Positions 1-7,443 of a stretch of 41,372 nucleotides of DNA are shown here, in pieces (position 1 is the first letter of the stretch; each line of letters starts with the position of its first letter). Made by a program: the position numbers and the translations under genes. This DNA comes from Paenibacillus phyllosphaerae (GTDB taxonomy: Bacteria; Bacillota; Bacilli; Paenibacillales; Paenibacillaceae). The DNA lies in NCBI RefSeq assembly GCF_014192105.1, contig NZ_JACHXK010000033.1, positions 1 through 41,372 of the forward strand, in the 5' to 3' direction. The notes beneath the pieces were generated by a model. That model did not search any database and had not been told where the DNA came from. It saw only the letters and a list, made by a program, of their open reading frames with translations.

Positions 1-24
1 CTTGTACGCCTTTTTCACCAACAT
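1..24 (-). CDS. tnpB: Start of an IS605/IS1341-type TnpB gene (partial)
   Basis: Only the first eight codons are in the window, reading MLVKKAYK from ATG at 24 leftwards off the edge. A very good ribosome binding site (AAGGAGG, 6-7 nt before the ATG) supports a real start. Starts of the form M-L-V-x-K-A-Y-K, followed in the family by F-R-I-Y-P, are typical of TnpB proteins of the IS200/IS605 group, which are RNA-guided nucleases that accompany these transposons. The identification rests on eight residues, so it is a family guess. A TATAAT box lies at 58-63 on the same strand. Confidence 0.5.
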
Positions 25-57
25 GCCTAAACCTCCTTGCTAAGGATGGATAGGAAT

Positions 58-86
58 ATTATAGCACATACGTTCGTATTATGAAC
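58..86 (-). promoter_or_regulatory. Possible promoter of the tnpB-like gene
   Basis: On the - strand a perfect TATAAT (58-63) lies about 35 nt upstream of the start codon at 24. The -35 position 17 nt further up reads GTTCAT (81-86), a poor match. The -10 box is seen directly; promoter activity is inferred. Confidence 0.35.
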
Positions 87-105
87 AAAAAAGAACGCGA
101 TTCAT

Positions 106-135
106 CCCCCGCTTAGCAAGTGCTTGAATTGGGGG
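106..135. repeat. Hairpin upstream of the tnpB-like gene, possible IS605-type end
   Basis: A CCCCC (106-110) / GGGGG (131-135) pairing encloses a smaller AGCA/TGCT hairpin (115-124). Subterminal imperfect hairpins mark the ends of IS605-family elements and the 3' end of their guide RNAs. The position 80-110 nt upstream of the tnpB-like start fits an element end or the end of an adjacent related element. I cannot place the cleavage site. The rest of 25-301 contains no gene I can support. Confidence 0.3.
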
Positions 136-301
136 TATTCTCGCTAGGGCTAGATAAATTCTTGCATTTCAAACAAAATTCCCTCTTCCTGCACAAGGAT
201 CGATCTCGAGCAGAATAGGGAATGGTGTGTGTACAATATACCAGATGGTTTGGAAGCGTGAACAGCGCCATATTTTTCAGGTCAATACCGCATTTTTCTG
301 G

Positions 302-1627
302 TTATGGAACGGCGATATGGTTCGCATCGATCAACGCCTGCAGCTCTCGCATGTATTCCTCCGGCTTATATTGCTTGTTCGTCACTAATAACAAAGCGTT
401 ATCCCAGGCCGCCAGCTGCTCCTCGGTTGAGAATCTGGCTTCGAACCATAAGGCGCCTTTCTGTAACGTCGCGATCTGCTGCTGAACGAGCTGAGTTAAA
501 GCAGGAACATGATCAGGCATATGCTCGACCTTGAATCCGGTGATCATTCCCCGGCTGGCCATAGCATGATCGCCATATCGCGCGAACACGAACTTCATCC
601 ATTCGCCTACGTCCGCATTGTAGCTTTCCTTGGCGAACGAAGCCGTAAGCCCCGCATTCACCGGGTACTCTTCCAGCGTTCCGGCTCCGCCTTCGACCAG
701 CGGAACGGAGAAGAATCCGATCTGATCCGATGGGAGCTCCCCGTCCCTCGGATTATTGAATTGACGGAGCGACCAGCTGCCGGAATAGAACATCGCCGCT
801 CTCCCTTGCATGAAAGCCTGCATCGAACCTCGGAAGTCGACTTTGCTGACATTCACGCCGTAATAGCCCTGAAGCGCCATATCCTGAACGACCTTCGCCG
901 CTTCGATGAACCCCGGATCGGTCAACCTCCGCTCTCCCCGGTCGACCTGCAGCATGGCATCGGCGCCATAGGCGCGTATGATGTAGGCGTTGATCATCCT
1001 CGTGATCGGCCATTTCTCTTTACCGGCGAGCGCAAAAGGCTGAACCCCTTCACGCTGGAGCGCTGCCGCAGCATCGAGCATCTCGTCCCATGTGCGAGGC
1101 ACGTCCAATCCGAATCTTGCGAAGATGGCTTTGTTATACCAGAATCCCTCGATATTCAGCTCGAGCGGCAGCGCGTAAAGTCCTTTGCCGTCCACATGGC
1201 TCTTCAGCAGCTCCACTGCCGTCGGCAGCAGCGAGTCGTAGATGCCCAACTGACGGAATGTCTCCTCCATATCGAGCACGGCGTGGCTATCGATCAGATC
1301 GAGCAGCGGCTTCCCCGACGGATAGCTGAACACGGCGGGCAGATCGTTGCTCGCTGCCAGCAGCTGAATTTTGCGGGACAAATCCGCCCCGCCGAGCGAC
1401 TCATACTTGAAGCTCATCGTCGGGTTCGTCTCCTCATACAAGGCCGTCAGCTCATCGATGATGGCCGTGCTCTGGGAATTCCCGTCGGCTGTCATATACA
1501 GAATCGGCGAGGGTTCATCTCCGGATTGGGCTTGGGGAGCTTCAGGAGAACTGCAAGAAGTTAGACTGAACGAGAGGGCCAGTAACGCCGCCAATAAGCT
1601 GAACTGCCGAGAATGAATCGCCTTCAT
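302..1627 (-). CDS. Extracellular sugar-binding lipoprotein (family 1 SBP)
   Basis: A 441-residue ABC-transporter substrate-binding protein that would sit on the outer face of the membrane and deliver an oligosaccharide to a CUT1-type importer. I chose ATG 1627 because it is preceded by an AGAGGA-type ribosome binding site and starts a clean lipoprotein signal peptide: basic N-terminus, hydrophobic stretch, and lipobox L-T-S-C with the lipidated Cys at about residue 25. A longer reading to 1696 would bury the signal. The body has the usual family-1 features: an ALPLELNIEGFWYNK segment, then a W-D-E-M-L-D-A-A helix, and late aromatic residues. No permease lies beside it, so it either works with a remote transporter or is a sensor. 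Substrate unknown. Confidence 0.85.
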   Translation of the reverse strand: MKAIHSRQFSLLAALLALSFSLTSCSSPEAPQAQSGDEPSPILYMTADGNSQSTAIIDELTALYEETNPTMSFKYESLGGADLSRKIQLLAASNDLPAVFSYPSGKPLLDLIDSHAVLDMEETFRQLGIYDSLLPTAVELLKSHVDGKGLYALPLELNIEGFWYNKAIFARFGLDVPRTWDEMLDAAAALQREGVQPFALAGKEKWPITRMINAYIIRAYGADAMLQVDRGERRLTDPGFIEAAKVVQDMALQGYYGVNVSKVDFRGSMQAFMQGRAAMFYSGSWSLRQFNNPRDGELPSDQIGFFSVPLVEGGAGTLEEYPVNAGLTASFAKESYNADVGEWMKFVFARYGDHAMASRGMITGFKVEHMPDHVPALTQLVQQQIATLQKGALWFEARFSTEEQLAAWDNALLLVTNKQYKPEEYMRELQALIDANHIAVP

Positions 1628-1831
1628 AGTTATCCTCTTCTCCGATCGGGGCATAGGTTCACGAATCGAAAGTCCTTGTCGCAAAGGTATCACCACCGGG
1701 ACTTAATTACAATCCGGATTGGAACTTTTTCTGAAGAGGTGTCGAAGTACGGACCGTAGGATGAGCAACAAGACTCGCGGACGTCACAAACAAACGTTAC
1801 GGAGGATAAAATAGACAAAATTATATTTTGT

Positions 1832-1860
1832 TTGAAAATTACCAGACATTTATCTATACT
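1832..1860 (+). promoter_or_regulatory. Sigma-A promoter of the DUF6530-like/AAA/VWA operon
   Basis: TTGAAA at 1832-1837 and TATACT at 1855-1860 are separated by exactly 17 nt, a near-consensus housekeeping promoter, about 60 nt before the start codon at 1921. The flanking stretch 1800-1860 is noticeably AT-rich. The rest of 1628-1831 holds the divergent upstream region of the lipoprotein gene; no other site stands out. Confidence 0.7.
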
Positions 1861-1920
1861 ATCTAAGAAATCGGCTTTTATCTCGCTAACTATAACCTTG
1901 AATATTACGGAGGAAAAACA

Positions 1921-2400
1921 ATGAAAATACCCGACGCCTTTAACCATAAGCCCGTGATCGTCGCCGATCATTATGACCAGATCGATGGCCGTTACGCAGG
2001 GCGATCTGATGCCAAATGCCTATCTTTGGGAATTACGCCGGGAAGCGATAACCGCAGATCGGAACTATCCGCCCAAGTATGGCGTTCTACCGGCGACACG
2101 TTGTCCGCGCAATCCGAAGAGCTGCCGCTCCATCGCGCGCTTGATCTGGCGATTCTGATCTGCCGCTCCTTGGAGCATTTTAACGAAGCTTATATCTATG
2201 AACATCTCTATGATCCCGAGCAGCCTGTCCTGGATCGGATCGGCCTGCAAGGAAGCGCGATGAACGTGGCTATCTGCACGGACAATGCGAACATTAGGGA
2301 AGACATTCAGACGTTCAACCAAGCAATTAGCGACAATGGCGAGATGATCGGCGAGCGCTTGCGTACGCTGTCCCGAGTCTTGAAAGAACTGGGCTATTAA
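1921..2400 (+). CDS. Small DUF6530-like protein, first gene of an AAA/VWA operon
   Basis: A 159-residue soluble protein, starting at ATG 1921 after GGAGG with 7 nt spacing. I see no signal peptide, membrane segment or catalytic motif. Its conserved-looking stretches (K-P-V-I-V-A-D-H-Y-D-Q-I-D-G near the start, S-D-A-K-C-L-S-L-G-I, and E-E-L-P-L-H-R-A-L-D-L-A in the middle) resemble what I recall of the uncharacterised DUF6530 family; that assignment is from memory. It ends 13 nt before the first possible start of the MoxR-type ATPase gene and shares its promoter, so it probably works with the ATPase and the VWA protein, perhaps as adaptor or substrate. Function unknown. Confidence 0.75.
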   Translation: MKIPDAFNHKPVIVADHYDQIDGRYAGRSDAKCLSLGITPGSDNRRSELSAQVWRSTGDTLSAQSEELPLHRALDLAILICRSLEHFNEAYIYEHLYDPEQPVLDRIGLQGSAMNVAICTDNANIREDIQTFNQAISDNGEMIGERLRTLSRVLKELGY

Positions 2401-2413
2401 TGAAATTTGAGGT

Positions 2414-3412
2414 GTGAAGGCGGTGAACGCGATGAATGAAGAACAACCTTATCTCCTATCCCCGGACCGGCAATTGACGGAGATCGAGCGAGCGCTGATC
2501 TGGCAAAAACCCGCTTCGCATAAAGTAAGCGCGGCCGAGCGGCGAATCTGCGACGAGGTGAAGCGGAACTGGAACCGGGGCGAGATGAAGATCTCGACCA
2601 TTTTGCTCGAAGGCGATGCGGGCTCGGGCAAGACCCAATTAGCCAAGGCGTTATCCGCGGCGTTCGGGTTGCCTTATACGAAGGTCACTTGTTTTGCGGA
2701 TATGGATAAATCGGATATTATCGGGGCGATCCTTCCCGTCATGGCTCCGCCAGAGAACCAGCGGTCCGATGAGGCGGCGACTCCGCCGGTCGAGTACCGG
2801 TTCTATCCGTCCGAGATCGTCAGAGCTTACCAGAACGGATACCTGCTGGAGATTCAGGAGCCGAACGTGATCCGTGACGCATCGGTACTCATGGCGCTCA
2901 ATTCTGCGTTAGAGCCTTATGGCAGCATCAACCTGCCGACGGAGATTATCAGACGCCATCCCGATTTCATGGTCGTCATTACGACGAACCGGAGCTACGC
3001 CGGAACCAAGCCGCTGAACGAAGCGCTGCGGGACCGCGTACAGCATTCGGAACGGATGGATATGCCGACGAAGGAAGTGATGATCGAGCGCGCCGTGGCG
3101 ATGGTAGGTTTCGAGGATCAAGAGGTGCTGGGAATATTGGCGGAAGCCATCATGGCTTTGGATCAAGCGGCCAAAGCCAATGCGATCAAAGGCGTGGCCG
3201 GAATGCGGTCATACTTCTATTGGACCGATGCCGTCTCGGCCGGGATTCCCGTCGCCGAAGCGATGTATCATAAGGTGATCTACAAAATGACGACCGACCC
3301 GGATGAAATCAAGCTGTTGGAAGAAGCCCTCCGATCCCGCGGGCTGATGGCACAGTTGGAACAACTGGAGATCGCGGTAAAAAAAAACGAATTCTCGGGA
3401 AGCTTGAATTAA
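2414..3412 (+). CDS. MoxR-type AAA+ ATPase
   Basis: A 332-residue cytosolic AAA+ ATPase. Walker A is GDAGSGKT (residues 67-74), Walker B is in GYLLEIQEPN, a sensor-like V-V-I-T-T-N follows, and an arginine-finger type LRDRVQ lies downstream. This order and length match MoxR-family ATPases, which pair with VWA proteins to remodel target proteins or insert metals. The coordinates use GTG 2414. GTG 2423 (behind GAGGTG) and ATG 2432 (behind AAGGCGG) are equally plausible starts. The frame ends with a few codons after an A9 run at 3379-3387; a -1 shift there would bypass the stop at 3410-3412 and continue into the VWA frame. Confidence 0.9.
   Translation: MKAVNAMNEEQPYLLSPDRQLTEIERALIWQKPASHKVSAAERRICDEVKRNWNRGEMKISTILLEGDAGSGKTQLAKALSAAFGLPYTKVTCFADMDKSDIIGAILPVMAPPENQRSDEAATPPVEYRFYPSEIVRAYQNGYLLEIQEPNVIRDASVLMALNSALEPYGSINLPTEIIRRHPDFMVVITTNRSYAGTKPLNEALRDRVQHSERMDMPTKEVMIERAVAMVGFEDQEVLGILAEAIMALDQAAKANAIKGVAGMRSYFYWTDAVSAGIPVAEAMYHKVIYKMTTDPDEIKLLEEALRSRGLMAQLEQLEIAVKKNEFSGSLN
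3367..3394 (+). other. Candidate -1 frameshift or slippage site joining AAA+ and VWA frames
   Basis: Nine adenines (3379-3387) followed by C place the heptamer A-AAA-AAC (3382-3388) in the correct phase of the ATPase frame for -1 slippage. A Shine-Dalgarno-like GGAG (3367-3370) lies 11 nt upstream, as in dnaX-type frameshifting. A 7-bp pairing CGAATTC/GAATTCG (3388-3394 with 3424-3430) begins right after it. The -1 frame is open from the stop at 3304-3306 to 4506 and contains no ATG, GTG or TTG before 3577. All of this is seen in the sequence; that slippage happens is inferred. Confidence 0.5.
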
Positions 3413-3576
3413 CCGCTGCAGGCGAATTCGATCATCTAGATGTCTCTTCCGCCGCCGATGCCGATGAGACTGGACTTGCGCTGATCAAGTCGGCCGAGAG
3501 CGACGATAGCTCCGTCCATCAGCCGATCGCGTTCGAGAAGTCCGACGAAGGGACGCGCAGCGAACTGGGCGATAAT

Positions 3577-4506
3577 TTGTCCTATGCGATTGCGGTAGAA
3601 CCACCCGAGCAAGACGAAGAGCAGAAGCAGCTAGAAAAGGCCTTCCGCAAGAAACTGAATCAGGAAGCGCGGGCCATCGTCTCCGATTCGATGCATAAGA
3701 GCGTCAAGCTGATCGTGCACCGGCCGGAGTATACGCGGGAGGATCGGGAAGCCTATGCGCGTACAGTCAAGGATCTGCTGCCTGTCGTGCAGGAGATCGC
3801 CCGTCGCGCGATGCCGATCCTTACGCACGATATCTCGGTGGATTACGCCGGACGCCACTATTACGGGAGCAGGTTCCGGGCAGATCGTCTGGCTTACGTG
3901 GACTTTCGGCATTTTGCCAAGAAACGCCCGCCTACGGAAGCGCCTTCCCTGGTTGTGGGCTTACGGATCGATGAGTCCAAATCGATGAATGCCGCAGGAA
4001 GGTTGGAAGCGGCGCGGCTGGCCGCAATCGCGATCTATGAATTCTGCCTGCTATGCGACATTCCCGTGCTGATCGCCGGAGATACCGCGGATGTTTCCCG
4101 GTTGGAACAGATGTCGATCTACTCGTACGCCGATTACGCGAAGCCCGATCCGAATGATCGTTACCGGTTATTGAGCATCCGTGCCAGAGGCAACAATCGG
4201 GACGGTATGGCGCTGCGGATTATGGCCGACAAGTTGGCCGAAGCTCCCGGGCAGAGCAAGCTGCTCATCAGCATTAGCGACGGCCAGCCCAAAGCGATGG
4301 AAGCCTATACCGGCGAGGCCGCGCTTCAGGACATCCAGCAGACGATCTCGGAATACGAACGACGCGGCGTCCGTTTCCTGGCGGCGGCCATCGGCGACGA
4401 TAAGGACGTCATTAACCGGATCTACGGCGATGGGCGCTATCTGGATATGTCGGATCTGTCGCGATTCCCTGCGGAGATGGTCCGTTGCATTGCTCGTTAT
4501 TTGTGA
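3577..4506 (+). CDS. VWA-domain protein, CobT/MoxR-partner type
   Basis: A von Willebrand A domain protein. The metal-binding MIDAS motif reads D-E-S-K-S (from residue 132) and is followed later by I-S-I-S-D-G-Q-P, the third MIDAS loop. Such proteins act with MoxR ATPases as metal-dependent adaptors or chaperones. The first usable start codon in this frame is TTG 3577, which has no visible ribosome binding site. The frame is open and clearly coding upstream of it, back through 3421-3576, with an acidic, Ser/Asp-rich linker like the one before the VWA domain of CobT. So the start given is only the limit of the ORF. The protein is more likely made as a roughly 690-residue fusion with the upstream ATPase by -1 shifting, or it has lost its own N-terminal part. 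The stop at 4506 is followed by a terminator. Confidence 0.8.
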   Translation: MSYAIAVEPPEQDEEQKQLEKAFRKKLNQEARAIVSDSMHKSVKLIVHRPEYTREDREAYARTVKDLLPVVQEIARRAMPILTHDISVDYAGRHYYGSRFRADRLAYVDFRHFAKKRPPTEAPSLVVGLRIDESKSMNAAGRLEAARLAAIAIYEFCLLCDIPVLIAGDTADVSRLEQMSIYSYADYAKPDPNDRYRLLSIRARGNNRDGMALRIMADKLAEAPGQSKLLISISDGQPKAMEAYTGEAALQDIQQTISEYERRGVRFLAAAIGDDKDVINRIYGDGRYLDMSDLSRFPAEMVRCIARYL

Positions 4507-4533
4507 TTACAATTCAACATTCTCACGTAGTCA

Positions 4534-4576
4534 AACAACCCGCAAGAGCGTTCTCGAACGCCACTTGCGGGTTGTT
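4534..4576. terminator. Bidirectional terminator hairpin
   Basis: A perfect 13-bp stem AACAACCCGCAAG (4534-4546) / CTTGCGGGTTGTT (4564-4576) contains a second inner stem GCGTTC/GAACGC. It lies between the convergent VWA and araC-type genes. T-runs are short on both sides. The stem core AACCCGCAAG recurs in the hairpin at 22145-22181. Confidence 0.75.
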
Positions 4577-4605
4577 GCTGTCGCAGCGCTGCCCCGTGCT
4601 GGAAG

Positions 4606-5475
4606 TTATTCTTGACCGGTTCGACCGTCCGCGCCATCCCCGCCCCGCTGGCTGCTTCTATACGCGCTCGGCGAGACGCCGTTCAGCTGCTTGAACATTT
4701 TGCTGAAATGATATTCTTCGTCATACCCGCATAACCGGCCCACTTCCCGGATCGGATAATCCGTATAGGCGAGATAGCCGCACGCCTGCTGGTTGCGCAG
4801 ATGCAGGTGATATTCCTTCGGCCCCATCCCCGTATACTTCAGGAACAGCTTCCGCAGGTAAGAGGCCGAGATGCGGTGTTCCTCCGCCAGCTGCTCGATT
4901 CGCAGATTCTCCTTATAGCCTTCCTCCAACTGTTTCTTAATCCGCTCGAAGGCGGCATGCGCGCCGGATTCCGTTAAGCTCCAATCGGATCGCTCCATCC
5001 GGTGCAGCTTGTGCAGCAGAATCTGCAATTGCGCTTGGGACATGGCAGCGCCCGCGCCAAGTCCAGGCAGCCACGCCTGATGGATCTCCCGGAACAGCTC
5101 GCCCAATTCCTGAGCTTGCTTCACGCTATACCGGCTTAAGAAGGGCAGCTCCAGCCTCTCGATCGGAATGATGTCCTTCCACACCGCATCGTAGACGAGC
5201 TCCGCGCAATCGAAGAGCACCATCGTCATGCGGAGCGGCGCGTGCGGCTCGGAGCGCATGGACAGCTTCAGACCCGGCTTCAGGTAAGCGAGCGTGCCGG
5301 CTTGAACCTTGTGCTCGGCATTCGTCAGGAAAGTCCCCTCTCCCGCATGAATCCAATATAGGCTATGCACATTCACCAGATTGCGAATATCCGACCATCC
5401 CGGATAGGTCGCTTTATCGATCACAAAATGGATATGTACCGCAAGATGATTGAGATCATAACGTCGTTCTTCCAA
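4606..5475 (-). CDS. AraC-family transcriptional regulator
   Basis: A 289-residue regulator. The N-terminal half (about residues 5-130) looks like a cupin-type sugar-sensing domain, with S-L-Y-W-I-H-A-G-E-G-T as the typical AraC arm-pocket signature. The C-terminal 100 residues hold two helix-turn-helix motifs: R-I-E-Q-L-A-E-E-H-R-I-S-A-S-Y-L-R-K-L-F for the first, and I-R-E-V-G-R-L-C-G-Y-D-E-E-Y-H-F-S-K for the second. The start is TTG 5475, chosen because GGGGAGAG lies at proper distance upstream and no ATG is available nearby. It is divergent from the GH2 gene at 5621 with 145 nt between, so it most likely controls that gene in response to the sugar released. Confidence 0.9.
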   Translation of the reverse strand: MEERRYDLNHLAVHIHFVIDKATYPGWSDIRNLVNVHSLYWIHAGEGTFLTNAEHKVQAGTLAYLKPGLKLSMRSEPHAPLRMTMVLFDCAELVYDAVWKDIIPIERLELPFLSRYSVKQAQELGELFREIHQAWLPGLGAGAAMSQAQLQILLHKLHRMERSDWSLTESGAHAAFERIKKQLEEGYKENLRIEQLAEEHRISASYLRKLFLKYTGMGPKEYHLHLRNQQACGYLAYTDYPIREVGRLCGYDEEYHFSKMFKQLNGVSPSAYRSSQRGGDGADGRTGQE

Positions 5476-5620
5476 GCGCGTCTCTCCCCTATCCCTGCTG
5501 ACGAGGCTCGTTTTTTACAACCGGAACTTCGTTTTTTCCATTCCGAACCTAATCCCGTTCCTGTAACATCCATAGTATCAGAGCGTAAGCAATTCCACTA
5601 TGACATGAGGAGGAACAGCC

Positions 5621-7339
5621 TTGTTAAGGACATTCCAAGAGCATCGGATTCGCGCGACGCAGCTGCTCGACGGCCCATGGGACTTGGCGTTGGATCCGGA
5701 CGATACAGGGGTTCGGGAGCAATGGTTTGAGCGATTTCCACATGCCGAGCGCTCCATCTACGTCCCATCCTGCTGGAACAATGAACTGAACGTATTCGAC
5801 TATGAAGGCGTTGCCTGGTATCGGAGGAAGATTCATATTCAAGACGCGCAGCATGTCCGGCTCATCTTCCATGCCGTGCTGGGCCATGCCGACGTGTATC
5901 TGGACGGGCAGCATCTCGGTTACCACTACGGCGGTTATACGCCCTTCGAGTTCGTCGTCCCCTCCCTCACCGCGGGCGAGCATGAGCTTATCGTTCGCAC
6001 GGACAGCACGCTGGACCGGCTGACGATCCCGACGGAGCACGTCGACTGGTTCCATTACGGCGGCATCATCCGTAGCGTCGAGCTGCAGCGTCTGCCGGAT
6101 CTTTATATCGGGCAGCTGAAAATCGACTACGATCTGCATGATCGAGAGGCCGAAGTAGGGTTCTACGTGCAGATCCATTCCCTGTCGAAGACGGCCCAGA
6201 CAGCGGTACTGACATTGGTTGAAGGCGGACAGGAACTTCATACGGAATCGGTGCAGGTAGCCGCAGGTCAGAAGGTGTTCTCTACAGTAAAGCTACGCAT
6301 GGAAGACATTCGGTTATGGAATGTCGGCCAGCCCGAACTGTATACGTTCCAAGCCCTCATCGAGATGGACGACAAGATCGATCGCATCGGCTTCCGCCGG
6401 ATTGAGGTACGCGATCATCGCATTACCATCAACGGCGCTCCTGTCTATCTCAAAGGTGTGAACCGACACGAGGAGCATCCCGAGTGGGGCTTTGCCTTCC
6501 CGCCGAAACTGATGCAGAAGGATCTGGCGATCATTCAGGAGCTCGGCTGCAATACGGTGCGCGGTTCGCATTATCCGCAAAGCCCTTATTGGCTGGACCT
6601 GTTGGACGAGCACGGTCTCGTATTCTGGAGCGAGATTCCGATGTGGGGCGCCTTCCTGCCGAACGCAACGGTCAGCGAGCCGCTGTTCCAGGAGCGGGCG
6701 CTTACGATGGTGGGCGAGATGGTTGACTTACATTATCATCACCCCTCCGTTATCTTCTGGTCGGTGCACAACGAGATTGACTCCCGTACGCCGGAAGCCT
6801 ATCAGATGACGGAGCGATTGGTTGCCTGCGTCAGGAATCGGGACACCTCCAGGCTGGTAACCTACGCCACCATGCATCCATTAGAGGATATTCTCCTTCC
6901 TTTGTTCGACGTCATCGGCATCAACAAATATTATGGATGGTATGAAGGCGATGTAGATGGCTTCAAGGAGATGCTGAGACAGTTCCACGAACGGGCAGAG
7001 CATATGGGGGCCGGCGATAAACCGGTGCTCATGACCGAATTCGGCGGCGCCGGGCTGTTCGGGGACGTAGGCTGGGAGCCAAGGCTGTTCAGCGAGGATT
7101 ATCAGGCGGAGCTTGTTACGAAGGCGCTGACGATCTTCCGGAACGATCCCAAGATCGGCGGTACCTACATCTGGCAGTTCTCGGATATTCGAGGCGATCT
7201 GAAGAGCAGCGGCCAGCATTTCCGCGACCGGGCGCGCAGCTTTAACAATAAGGGCTTGGTGAACGAATACCGCAAACCCAAACAATCCTTCCGCGAGGTT
7301 CGGCGAATCTATCGGTCGTGGGACGAGGGTGCGTTTTAA
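5621..7339 (+). CDS. GH2 glycosidase, beta-glucuronidase-like
   Basis: A 572-residue glycoside hydrolase of family 2, without signal peptide, hence cytosolic. It has the jelly-roll sugar-binding domain (about 15-170), an immunoglobulin-like domain (about 175-270) and the TIM-barrel. The catalytic acid/base is in W-S-V-H-N-E-I-D (E385) and the nucleophile in M-T-E-F-G-G-A-G (E473). The stretch G-I-N-K-Y-Y-G-W-Y and the C-terminal N-K-G-L-V-N-E-Y-R-K-P-K are closest in style to bacterial beta-glucuronidases (UidA: N-R-Y-Y-G-W-Y), so a uronide or a related beta-glycoside is the likely substrate; beta-galactosidase is less likely. TTG 5621 is the start: GAGGAGG lies 7 nt upstream. It is divergent from an AraC regulator and ends before a terminator. 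Confidence 0.88.
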   Translation: MLRTFQEHRIRATQLLDGPWDLALDPDDTGVREQWFERFPHAERSIYVPSCWNNELNVFDYEGVAWYRRKIHIQDAQHVRLIFHAVLGHADVYLDGQHLGYHYGGYTPFEFVVPSLTAGEHELIVRTDSTLDRLTIPTEHVDWFHYGGIIRSVELQRLPDLYIGQLKIDYDLHDREAEVGFYVQIHSLSKTAQTAVLTLVEGGQELHTESVQVAAGQKVFSTVKLRMEDIRLWNVGQPELYTFQALIEMDDKIDRIGFRRIEVRDHRITINGAPVYLKGVNRHEEHPEWGFAFPPKLMQKDLAIIQELGCNTVRGSHYPQSPYWLDLLDEHGLVFWSEIPMWGAFLPNATVSEPLFQERALTMVGEMVDLHYHHPSVIFWSVHNEIDSRTPEAYQMTERLVACVRNRDTSRLVTYATMHPLEDILLPLFDVIGINKYYGWYEGDVDGFKEMLRQFHERAEHMGAGDKPVLMTEFGGAGLFGDVGWEPRLFSEDYQAELVTKALTIFRNDPKIGGTYIWQFSDIRGDLKSSGQHFRDRARSFNNKGLVNEYRKPKQSFREVRRIYRSWDEGAF

Positions 7340-7371
7340 GACTGACGGTTTCATTGCGATACGATTCCATG

Positions 7372-7408
7372 GAAGAAGGCCAGCCCGGTCACCGGATTGG
7401 CCTTCTTC
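7372..7408. terminator. Bidirectional terminator between convergent genes
   Basis: An 11-bp perfect stem GAAGAAGGCCA (7372-7382) / TGGCCTTCTTC (7398-7408) with an inner CCGG/CCGG pair lies between the stops of the GH2 gene (+) and the last isomerase gene (-). The A/T-rich arms give U-rich ends on both strands. Confidence 0.75.
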
Positions 7409-7443
7409 GCGTTTCCCTATCCAACCGCGTTCTTCAATTGTCG

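Noticed and set aside
64..85. LexA/DinR-like box (CGAAC-N4-G..) near the tnpB promoter
   Set aside because: Only one half-site is intact; the other has two mismatches, below what I would accept as an SOS box.
509..1564. Long + strand open frame of 351 codons opposite the first lipoprotein gene
   Set aside because: It is an antisense shadow of the GC-rich lipoprotein gene: no ribosome binding site, no recognisable domain, Arg/His-rich composition. The - strand frame has a signal peptide and family motifs.
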